From Limnomonas spitsbergensis (Eukaryota; Chlorophyta; Chlorophyceae; Chlamydomonadales), in the NCBI GenBank assembly GCA_037349105.1, contig JAYJMM010000099.1, positions 2,976,001-3,040,000 of the forward strand: 64,000 nt of DNA, given 5' to 3'. The stretch's first letter is position 1. The number at the start of each line of letters is the position of its first letter. Under the pieces are notes generated by a model. It did not search any database. It was not told the origin of the DNA and was given only the letters and a program-made list of their open reading frames with translations. Shown here piece by piece: positions 32,913 through 42,898 of the stretch. The translations under genes were made by a program, and so were the position numbers.

Positions 32913-34273
32913 GTGGGCCATAGACGGAGGCATTGCCACCTTCCCTGGGTCATTTGGCCAATCCAACATGCAGATATGGCCTTCCATGTGGCCCACATCA
33001 GGGCTGTCTTTGATGGATTGGAATTCACTCCATACCTGTCTGATTGCTATGATGTCTGGTGATTCAGAGAGCCTGAGAGTAGCTCATTAAGACTGCTCAC
33101 CCAATTTTTGCACCATTCCCAACTCCAGAGGCTGCAAATTTGGGGCAAAGGTGGCTTGTCAGGAAGCCATGCCCCTTGCCCCATGCAGCCCCTCAGCCAT
33201 GCAAGCTCCCATATCACTGCCACTGAGTTCCAGAATGCCTCAAGTCAGGTATCCACTCTTTATTCACACATCTTGATTTCCATGTCCTTTATTCCAGGCT
33301 CCCCTTCTTATCTGAGCTGAGCCAACCAGATCTGCCGAGGACTGGTTTTGCGAGAGGATGGAAAAAAACAGCACTGGTGGTTTCAGAGTCACAACCCTAG
33401 GCTGTACAACAGGTAATACTTCAGATATGGAGGCCAGCACTGCAATATAACATCCTCAAAAAAATAGAGGCAGGCCCCTCAGCATGGCCAAGTTATCTCA
33501 AAACATAAATTTATTGGAGTTGGTGATTCTGTCAAGTGGACTCCTTAAGCCCATTGTGTTTGCGTTTGATTATCTCAAGGGACAGTTGGTGCCTACCAGT
33601 ATTAGTGCACTGCTAGCAATCAGGTTAGAGCACAGTCAATGTGTAACTGATATCAAGTCATGACCTCACCTCCTTGCACTGCTGGGCCTGTCCACGTTTT
33701 TACGATACATATGACCCGCCCTGAATGGGTTGGCTCTGGAATGGACCATGAGCTTTTGGACATAGGAGCAGGATGTGGTATTGTGTTGGCTCTTGGCTTG
33801 TGTTTTGGAGCCAGGCTGGCCACGGGTGTTGAAGTTAAAAATACAAGGCAATGTCATATCTTGGCTGCTTTTTCAGACGCTTTGGCTGATGGTGGAATTG
33901 CCTCGTCCCGCATCTCTGTCCAGTATGGTGTCGATATTGTGGTTTGCACAGAGTTGCCCTCGCTTGCGGTGTGTGTGGATGGCTGCCGTATGCCTCAGGT
34001 CGTGTTTGCTTCTTGTGATGGCTGGAAGGAGGAGGACAGGACTACAGGAGGCATCTGTTCCACTTGGTCGGGGCAAATCCTGATGTGCAAATGTTTGTTT
34101 GCAATGTAAGGAAGGCTGGGGGTGATGTTTTCTTCAAGCCTGATTTAATTACGGCTGTTCTCAACCTTTCTTCTCCTGTTGCTATTGTGTTTATTCACCA
34201 TGGCTGCTGCAAAGTGTCCATGTATGGTAGCAATGCACAGAAGCATATGCACTTTTTTGTGCGCCTCCGCTAG
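32913..34273 (+). pseudogene. SAM-dependent methyltransferase-like gene, multi-exon, with frameshifts
   Basis: Exons by splice signals: 32913-33058, 33129-33248, 33298-33412, 33468-about 33623, about 33658-34273. The last carries Glu-Leu-Leu-Asp-Ile-Gly-Ala-Gly-Cys-Gly, the glycine-rich SAM-binding motif I. It is followed by Thr-Gly-Val-Glu-Val with the acidic residue expected at the end of strand 2. Spacing resembles DOT1-like and related Rossmann methyltransferases. The third exon encodes an aromatic segment (Gln-His-Trp-Trp-Phe-Gln-Ser-His-Asn-Pro), reached only by a frame change near 33,340. Further frame changes are needed near 33,655 and 34,035. The C-terminus ends Phe-Phe-Val-Arg-Leu-Arg-TAG. 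Likely a decayed cargo gene of the 20-kb element. Confidence 0.6.
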
Positions 34274-35388
34274 GTTTGTGGGTTGCTATCGAGAAAAGGA
34301 GTGTGAACTATTCAAACAAGGATTTATGTAAGCGTGTGTGAAAAGATGTGGCACCAAATCTAGGATATAAATTCCTAATATGTCTTACTTGAATGAATTT
34401 CTGGCATATTACATTTCTAGTGTTACTAGTATATCCGCCGCATGATGTAATATAAAAATATACGTTGCCCGTGTCCACTACCATTCCCAATGTTTTATCA
34501 TGTGCACATATTAACCGCCACTCAAAGTTAATGACATAACACCTAGGTTATGCTAAAATACAGCTCAGCCAATTCGGCAATCATGAAGTCACCTAGGAAG
34601 GCAGTAGAGGAAAGAAAGGATCGCAAGTTCATTGTGGACTGGGATGGGAGAGGCCTTTCCTCTTTGTCTGTAATTCTTGTAATTACGTATAATTGCACTT
34701 TACAACCCATTATTTTTGCGCCAGAATAAGACGATTGCCTTAAAACATACACAGTTCAATCGAAGCAAGGTCAAAACAAGGCACATGAGGTGAGTGCCTG
34801 TAGCCATGGCATTAAATGCAATGATGTTATGCCGATGGGCCGAGATGAGAAGGCAAAGTGGCCATAAATAACTACATTTATTAAAGGTTGGAATATGCAG
34901 GGAAAGATGTGGGGCAATGGCTGTGATCTACACATAGCTGTTTTATATTCATGTGTTCAACTAGTTCAACAAAAACACTAACTCTGTATGGGTGGCATGC
35001 CCATTCCCGTCACATTTCAATGACACTACGACTCTGGGATCAACTGTGACAGCGCCCCGCTGTTTGGGTGAAAAGGAAAGGCAGAGAGGAAGATAAAGAA
35101 GACCACTAACAAAATCCACCACACATAAAAAGGAAGTATGGTGATTCCCCAGTTCCTTGTGAGTCAAATTATTAACAACCACATTGTGTACGGAAGTTAG
35201 GTCCTCACACTCATGCCTACCCCGGAGCAACTACTTGAAATCAGTGGACCCCTATTTGGGCCTACCAAACCACGCTCCTTGGCATGCTCCTCAATGCTGA
35301 TCATTGGTAGCAAACATGTATCAGGTCCTTCACATGTGCGCAATTTTATAATTCACACCACATAACCTTTGTTCTGCCCAGTAGATGT
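34274..35388. other. Core spacer without recognised gene
   Basis: AT-richer sequence between the convergent methyltransferase-like and oxygenase-like remnants. No domain was recognised. Short open frames at 34,543-34,752 and 34,961-35,230 (minus) have no support. A GGGTCCGACCC palindrome at 35,403-35,414 matches the core of the terminal repeat ends. Confidence 0.5.
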
Positions 35389-35812
35389 TTATAAATCAGT
35401 GGGGTCCGACCCATGTACTTGTGCATACTTGCCCGCAACCCGCATGCTCTCAATGTCACCGTGGATTCGTTGTATCGGGAAGGTCAATGTGTGTCCCTTG
35501 GTATCCTTAACAGACACTTTGTTCTCGACAGCTTGAAGGTAGAAGTGCAATCTGAGTCTGCTTTTGCCATGTTCGCCTTCCGTGCCCGCATGTACGACTC
35601 GGTAGCCATCAAAGATGATGAGCTCCCCTGGCTGAACAAGAAGGCGCACCGGATTTTGCTGCTGCATGTCTTGGGCAATGGCCTCATCCTTCTCAGTTGT
35701 ACTGTCTAGTGTCTAGTAGAAAGTTGGGCCCATGAGCCTTCATCATTCTCCGCATAAAGGTGTGGCTGCTTGGGTGGACATAAAGAGAAAACTCCTCTAA
35801 AGCAAGCAGGCC
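35389..35812 (-). pseudogene. 2OG-Fe(II) oxygenase-like C-terminal remnant
   Basis: The minus strand reads Glu-Phe-Ser-Leu-Tyr-Val-His-Pro-Ser-Ser-His from the edge of the 34-bp array. After a 1-nt frame change near 35,700 it reads Pro-Gly-Glu-Leu-Ile-Ile-Phe-Asp-Gly-Tyr-Arg-Val-Val-His-Ala-Gly ... Arg-Leu-Arg-Leu-His-Phe-Tyr. A Gly-Asp/Glu-Leu-x-x-Phe-Asp, then His, then Arg about 12 residues on, fits the distal metal-binding His and 2-oxoglutarate-binding Arg of double-stranded beta-helix dioxygenases. The proximal His-x-Asp part is missing, replaced by the array. Stop at 35389. Family is by motif only. Tail-to-tail with the methyltransferase-like gene. Confidence 0.5.
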
Positions 35813-36830
35813 AACAGTACTAGGGTGGTGCGTAAGCAAACTGGCTAGGAGTACTAGGTTGGTGCACAAGCAAGCAAGCCATCAGTACTAGGATGGTGCG
35901 CAAACAAGTTGACCAGCAGTTTTAGGGTGGTGTGCAAGCAACTTGGCCAACAGCACTAGGCTGATGCGCAAGCAAACAGGCCAGCCATACTAGGCTGGTG
36001 CGCATGCAAGCATGCCAACAGTACTTAGTGGTGCGCAAGCAAGCAGGACAGCAATACTAGGGTGGTGCGCAAGCAAGCAGGCCAGTAATACTAGGCTGGT
36101 ACACAAGCAAGCTGACCAACAGTTGTAGGGTGGTGCGTAAGCAACCTGGCCAGGAGTACTAGGTTGGTGCACAAGCATGCTAGCCATGAGTACCAGGGTG
36201 GGGTGCAAGCAAGATGGCCAACAGTATTAGGTTGGTGCGCAAGCAAGCATACCAACAATAATAGGTTTGTGCGTAAGCAAGCTGGCTAGAAGCACTAGGG
36301 TGGTGCGCAAGCAAGGTAGCAAGCAGTATCAGGCTGGTGTGCATGCAAGCATGCCAACAGTACTAGGGTGGTGCGTACGCAAGCTGGCCAGCAGTACTAG
36401 GGTGGTGCGCAAGCAAGCAGGCCAACAGTAGTAGGGTGGTGCGTAAGCAAACTGGCTAGGAGTACTAGGTTGGTGCACAAGCAAGCTAGCCATCAATACT
36501 AGGGTGGTGCGCAAGCAAGCTGACCAGCAGTTTTAGGGTCGTGTGCAAGCAACTTGGCCAACAACACAAGGCTGCCTAGTGGTGCGCAAGCAAACAAGCC
36601 AGCCATACTAGGTTGGTGCGCATGCAAGCATGCCAACAGTACTTAGTGGTGCCCAAGCAAGCTTGACAGCAATACTAGGCTGGTGCGTAATAAGCAAGTT
36701 GGCCAGCAGCAGTACTAGGCTGGTGCGTTGTGTAAAGAAGATGGGAAGCAGAAATACCGGTAGCGTGGTGCGCAAGCAAGCAGACCTATAGTACTCGGGT
36801 GGTGCGCAAGACGAATGTATACAGGTGAGG
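35800..36830 (-). repeat. 34-bp minisatellite (right inner arm), inverse of 30.6-32.0 kb
   Basis: Units GTGCGCAAGCAAGCTGGCCA then GCAGTACTAGGGTG, the reverse complement of the left-arm unit, about 30 copies with many variants. Confidence 0.9.
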
Positions 36831-36835
36831 GTATG

Positions 36836-37480
36836 CACTAAATGCGGAATGTGGATGGGGATGGCGGGCCGTGCTAGTAGACGGGAGTTCCATTCGACGG
36901 CGGTCGGATTCCTTCCACCGCACAAGCAAGTATGAGAATCGCCGAGGAAGTGGGGAAACCACATCGTAAGTATGGGAATCAAGTCGTGAGTATGAGAATC
37001 CAGTCGTAAGTATGGGAATCCAGTCGGAAGTATGAGAAACACCGCAGGAGTATGAGGCGCACTTAGGAAGTGAGGAATTCGCCGCGGGGGTACGACAACT
37101 GTCGAATCTCAACAGTGGCGGTACTATTTCGACTGCGACCGTCGCTATTTCACAGTAGAAGTTGCCGAATTTTCGACAACTGTTAATTACAAACAGTCAC
37201 GGTTGTATGAAAGCCACAGCCGCTGTCGAAATAGTACTGTCAATGTTGAGATTCGACTGTTCGCATACTACTTCCGGACTGATTCTCGTACTCCTGAGTT
37301 GATTTTTCATACTCCTGAAGTGACTTTTCATACTTACGACTTGTTTCCCTTACTTCGTAGGTGATTCCCATACTTAGTGGGTGATTCCCATACTTCGTGG
37401 ATGATTCCCATACTCGTTGCGGCTATAAGAAGCCCACCGCCGACAAATGATCTAACTTACATTGCATTCGTATGACATCG
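36836..37480. repeat. Fold-back segment with CCCATACT repeats
   Basis: 36,836-36,925 is the inverse of 30,222-30,312. Then GTATGGGAATCCAGTCGTAA-type units (36,930-37,060) face inverse units GTGATTCCCATACTTAGTGG (37,270-37,430). These flank a centre with a ~50-bp inverted repeat, GAATCTCAACA...GTACTATTTCGAC at 37,104-37,150 against about 37,215-37,258. 37,350-37,480 is a direct copy of 30,085-30,215. The central CGACAACTGT motifs resemble those of the 312-bp terminal repeats, which suggests a related smaller element nested here. Confidence 0.75.
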
Positions 37481-37489
37481 CCTAGAGGG

Positions 37490-40400
37490 ACTCCCAAATT
37501 GCTTCCCGTCGACGATATAACGTATGAAGTCCCTTGCACCTGATCTGCCACACACCAACTTAGGGTCCCCAATCCCTTGCACCTGATCTGCCACACACCA
37601 ACTTGGCGTCCCCAGTCCCTCAAACCTGATCTGCCTCATACCAGCTTAGGGTCCCCAGTCCCTCACACTTGATCTGCCTCACACCAGTTTCGGGTCCCCA
37701 GTCCCTCTCATCACCTGATATGCCTCATACCAGCTTAGGGTCCCCAGTCCCTCACACTTGATCTGCCTCATACCAGCTTAGGGTCCCCAGTCCCTCACAC
37801 ATGATCTGCTTCACACCATCTTCAGGTCCCCGGTCCCACACACCTGATCTGCCTCACACTAGCTTAGGGTCCCCAGTCCCTTGCACCTGATCTGCCACAC
37901 ACCAACTTCGCGTCCCCAATCCCTCAAACCTGATCTGACTCATACCAACTTAGGGTCCCCAGTCCCTCACACCTGTTCTCCCTCACACCAACTTAGGGTC
38001 CCCAGTCCCTCACACCTGATCTGCCTCACACCAACTAAGGGTCCCCAATCCCTCACACCTGATCTGCCTCACACCAGCTTAGGGTCCCCAGTCCCTCACA
38101 CCTGATATGCCTCATACCAGCTTAGGGTCCCCAGTCCCTCAAACCTGATCTCCCTCGCACCAATTTAGGTTCCCCAGTCCCTCACACATGATCTGCCTCA
38201 CACCAATTTAGGGTCCCCAGTCCCTCACACCTGATCTGACTCATACCAGCTTAGGGTCCCCAGTCCCTCACACCTGATCTCCCTTACACCAACTTAGGGT
38301 CCCCAGTCCCTCACACCTGATCTGACTCATACCAGCTTAGGGTCCCCAGTCCCTCACACCTGATCTCCCTCACACCAATTTAGGGTCCCCAGTCCCTCAC
38401 ACCTGATCTGCCTCGCACCTGCTCAAGGTTTCCAGTCCCTCACACCTTATATGCCTCGCACCTGCTCAAGGTACTCAGTCCCTCACACCTGATTTGCCTC
38501 GCACCTGCTCAAGGTACCCAGCCCCTCACACCTGATCTGCCTCGCACCTGCTCAAGGTACCCAGTCCCTCACACCTGATTTGCCTCGCACCTGCTCAAGG
38601 TACCCAGTCCCTCACACCTGATCTGCCTCGCACCTGCTCAAGGTACCCAGTCCCTCACACCTGATCTGCCTCGCACCTGCTCAAGGTACCCAGTCCCTCA
38701 CACTTGTTCGCCTCGCACCTGCTCAAGGTACCCAGTCCCTCACACCTGATCTGCCTCGCTCCTGCTCAGGGTCCCCAGTCCCTCACACCTGATCTGCCTC
38801 GCACCTGCTCAAGGTACCCAGTCCCTCACACCTGATCTGCCTCGCACCTGCTCAAGGTTCCCAGTCCCTCACACCTGATCTGCCTCGCACCTGCTCAAGG
38901 TCCCCAGTCCCTCACACCTGATCTGCCTCGCACCTGCTCAAGGTCCCCAGTCCCTCACACCTGATTTGCCTCGCACCTGCTCAAGGTACTCAGTCCCTCA
39001 CACCTGATATGCCTCGCACCTGCTCAGGGTCCCCAGTCCCTCACACCTGATCTGCCTCGCACCTGCTCAAGGTACCCAGTCCCTCACACCTGATTTGCCT
39101 CGCACCTGCTCAAGGTACCCAGTCCCTCACACCTGATCTGCCTCGCTCCTGCTCAGGGTCCCCAGTCCCTCACACCTGATCTGCCTCGCTCCTGCTCAGG
39201 GTCCCCAGTCCCTCACACCTGATCTGCCTCGCACCTGCTCAAGGTACCCAGTCCCTCACACCTGATCTGCCTCGCACCTGCTCAAGGTTCCCAGTCCCTC
39301 ACACCTGATCTGCCTCGCACCTGCTCAAGGTACCCAGTCCCTCACACCTGATCTGCCTCGCACCTGCTCAAGGTACCCAGTCCCTGACACCTTATATGCC
39401 TCGCACTTGCTCTGGGTCCCCAGTCCCTCACACCTGATCTGCCTCGCACCTGCTCAAGGTACCCAGTCCCTCACACCTGATCTGCCTCGCACCTGCTCAA
39501 GGTTCCCAGTCCCTCACACCTGATATGCCTCGCACCTGCTCAAGGTACCCAGTCCCTCACACCTGATCTGCCTCGCACCTGCTCAAGGTACCCAGTCCCT
39601 CACACCTGATATGCCTCGCACCTGCTCAAGGTACCCAGTCCCTCACACCTTATATGCCTCGCACCTGCTCAAGGTACCCAGTCCCTCACACCTTATATGC
39701 CTCGCACCTGCTCAAGGTACCCAGTCCCTCACACCTGATCTGCCTCGCACCTGCTCAAGGTACCCAGTCCCTCACACCTGATCTGCCTCGCACCTGCTCA
39801 AGGTACCCAGTCCCTCACACCTTATATGCCTCGCACCTGCTCAAGGTACCCAGTCCCTCACACCTTATATGCCTCGCACCTGCTCAAGGTACCCAGTCCC
39901 TCACACCTGATCTGCCTCGCACCTGCTCAAGGTACCCAGTCCCTCACACCTTATATGCCTCGCACCTGCTCAAGGTTCCCAGTCCCTCACACCTGATCTG
40001 CCTCGCACCTGCTCAAGGTTCCCAGTCCCTCACACCTGATATGCCTCGCACGTGCTCAAGGTACCCAGTCCCTCACACCTTATATGCCTCGCACCTGCTC
40101 AAGGTACCCAGTCCCTCACACCTTATATGCCTCGTACCTGCTCAAGGTACCCAGTCCCTCACACCTTATATGCCTCGCACCTGCTCAAGGTTCCCAGTCC
40201 CTCACACCTGGTATGCCTCGCACCTGCTCAAGGTACCCAGTCCCTCACACCTTATATGCCTCGCACCTGCTCAAGGTACCCAGTCCCTCACACCTGATTT
40301 GCCTCGTACCTGCTCAAGGTCCCCAGTCCCTCACACCTGATCTGGCTCGCACCTGCTCAAGGTACCCAGTCCCTCACACCTGATCTGCCTCGCACCTGCT

Positions 40401-41055
40401 CAAGGTCCCCAGTCCCTCACACCTGATCTGGCTCGCACCTGCTCAAGGTACCCAGTCCCTCACACCTGATATGCCTCGCACCTGCTCAAGGTACCCAGTC
40501 CCTCACACCTTATATGCCTCGCACCTGCTCAAGGTACCCAGTCCCTAACACCTCATCTGCCTCGTACCTGCTCAAGGTACCCAGTCCCTCACACCTTATA
40601 TGCCTCGCACCTGCTCAAGGTTCCCAGTCCCTCACACCTGGTATGCCTCGCACCTGCTCAAGGTACCCAGTCCCTCACACCTTATATGCCTCGCACCTGC
40701 TCAAGGTACCCAGTCCCTCACACCTCATCTGCCTCGTACCTGCTCAAGGTCCCCAGTCCCTCACACCTGATCTGGCTCGCACCTGCTCAAGGTACCCAGT
40801 CCCTCACACCTGATCTGCCTCGCACCTGCTCAAGGTACCCAGTCCCTCACACCTTATATGCCTCGCACCTGCTCAAGGTACCCAGTCCCTCACACCTTAT
40901 ATGCCTCGCACCTGCTCAAGGTACCCAGTCCCTCACACCTTATATGCCTCGCACCTGCTCAAGGTACCCAGTCCCTCACACCTTATATGCCTCGCACCAG
41001 CTTAGGGTCCTCAGTCCCTTACACCTGATATGCCTCGCACCAGCTTAGGGTCCCA
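37490..41055 (+). repeat. 43-bp minisatellite, about 82 units
   Basis: Unit: CTCAAGGTACCCAGTCCCTC then ACACCTGATCTGCCTCGCACCTG, with an older, more diverged type (CAGCTTAGGGTCCCCAGTCC) at 37.5-38.4 kb. In the later part TGATCTG and TTATATG variants alternate. Because 43 is 3x14+1, a frame meets the same unit phase every third copy. Long open frames (for example 39,654-40,340) arise where every third unit has TTATATG. Confidence 0.95.
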
Positions 41056-41114
41056 TAATATTAGACAACAGAAATCCCTAATCCATGACCCCCATTATTT
41101 CCAATTCCTTATAG

Positions 41115-41965
41115 CTGATGTTCTAGTCGATGATAGCAATAAAAGTCTAGTGAAGTCTCTTCGGAGGATTGCATATCTAGTGAATGGCTCCATGGCCAGT
41201 CAAGGGGGCGAGCGAGGCAAGGGATTTCACCAGAATCAAGTCCGTGATGATTCAGCGCGTGGAGAGGGCACGGTGAAGCCCAAGGATGTCATTGAGGTTG
41301 CTTTTCGGGTATGTACCCTTTGGAAGTGTCGTTCTTATGACTTTCACATCGGGTATGTATCAATTGAACTTAATCAACTGTATTTCTGGGAAATACTCAA
41401 CTTGTACTGAGGGGTTGAGAATATTGAATCATTTGGCTTCAATCTTTGCACCTAACAAGTTTCTCTGTGGATTCTGCAGATGGTTAGAGATGACCAGTCG
41501 GAGTACCTTGATGTCCTCTATGGCGAGGTGCTGAGGTTACTGAAGAATACTAGTGTCAAGGGTGGGAGAATCAAGGTCAAGGAGCAGACTTCTATACATT
41601 AGGATGATGACCAGGCAACATTTTACTGCAAGTGGTTTGAGCGGGAGCCAATACGGGGATCGGCCGGTGAAGATGCAGCTTACCGTGCCTTTACTATGCC
41701 ATTAGCATGTCATTATGGTTACAACTGGGAGGTCCGGGCCCAAGACGGGATGGTTTGTTTTATGCCCCGTTAAGATGGTGTGGCGAGAAGATAAGGCACA
41801 GTCCTGGCTAGATGTGCACGAAGGAGGAGACCCTAGCTCATGAACATGCCATGGCTGTCACTAACCCAGGGGAGTTTGCTGCGGTGGGTGATCTTCGAGT
41901 GTTGCCACAGCAGATGTCGGCTCCAGCCACTGCGGCAGCAACCCTGGAGGAAGGTATTAGAGAGA
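41115..41965 (+). pseudogene. Broken multi-exon gene between two blocks of the 43-bp array
   Basis: Exon 41115-41308 (acceptor TTCCTTATAG, donor GTATGT) encodes Asp-Asp-Ser-Asn-Lys-Ser-Leu-Val-Lys-Ser-Leu-Arg-Arg. Exon 41480-41773 (acceptor TTCTGCAG) joins in phase 0 and begins Met-Val-Arg-Asp-Asp-Gln-Ser-Glu-Tyr. A TAG at 41600 interrupts it, after which the frame continues for 57 codons (Phe-Tyr-Cys-Lys-Trp-Phe-Glu-Arg-Glu-Pro ...) to TAA. A further exon-like stretch 41812-41974 runs in frame to Arg-Leu-Lys exactly where GTACCC, the first base block of the array unit, begins. No family recognised. Confidence 0.55.
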
Positions 41966-42712
41966 GGCTCAAGGTACCCAGTCCCTCACACCTGGTATGC
42001 CTCGCACCTGCTCAAGGTTCCCAGTCCCTCACACCTGATCTGCCTCGCACCTGCTCAAGGTACCCAGTCCCTCACACCTTATATGCCTCGCACCTGCTCA
42101 AGGTTCCCAGTCCCTCACACCTGATATGCCTCGCACCTGCTCAAGGTACCCAGTCCCTCACACCTTATATGCCTCGCACCTGCTCAAGGTACCCAGTCCC
42201 TCACACCTCATCTGCCTCGTACCTGCTCAAGGTACCCAGTCCCTCACACCTTATATGCCTCGCACCTGCTCAAGGTTCCCAGTCCCTCACACCTGGTATG
42301 CCTCGCACCTGCTCAAGGTACCCAGTCCCTCACACCTGATCTGCCTCGCACCTGCTCAAGGTACCCAGTCCCTCACACCTTATATGCCTCGCACCTGCTC
42401 AAGGTACCCAGTCCCTCACACCTCATCTGCCTCGTACCTGCTCAAGGTCCCCAGTCCCTCACACCTGATCTGGCTCGCACCTGCTCAAGGTACCCAGTCC
42501 CTCACACCTGATCTGCCTCGCACCTGCTCAAGGTACCCAGTCCCTCACACCTTATATGCCTCGCACCTGCTCAAGGTACCCAGTCCCTCACACCTTATAT
42601 GCCTCGCACCTGCTCAAGGTACCCAGTCCCTCACACCTTATATGCCTCGCACCTGCTCAAGGTACCCAGTCCCTCACACCTTATATGCCTCGCACCAGCT
42701 CAGGGTCCCATA
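41966..42712 (+). repeat. 43-bp minisatellite, second block, about 17 units
   Basis: Same unit and same variants as 37.49-41.06 kb. It starts at the end of an exon-like sequence (AGAGAGGCTCAAG|GTACCC), and CTCAAGGTACCC is itself part of the unit. Confidence 0.93.
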
Positions 42713-42898
42713 ATATTAGACAACAGAAATCCCTAATCCATGACCCCCATTATTTCCAATTCCTTATAGCTGATGTTCATGTCGACGATAGCAAGAAAAG
42801 TCTAGTGAAGTCTCTTCGGAGGTATGCATATCCAGTGAATGGCTCCATGGCCAGTCAAGGGGGCGGGCGAGGCGAGCGATTTCACCAGAATCAAGTCC
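42705..42898 (+). pseudogene. Truncated duplicate of the 41.05-41.25 kb exon
   Basis: The intron end, acceptor (TTCCTTATAG) and first ~130 bases of exon 41115-41308 are repeated with few changes (GATGTTCATGTCGACG for GATGTTCTAGTCGATG). The copy stops abruptly at AATCAAGTCCG, where the 20-bp array begins. This marks a tandem duplication of array plus exon. Confidence 0.85.

Noticed and set aside
37490..42712. CRISPR array (regular 43-bp repeats)
   Set aside because: There are no unique spacers: the whole unit repeats. The host is eukaryotic.
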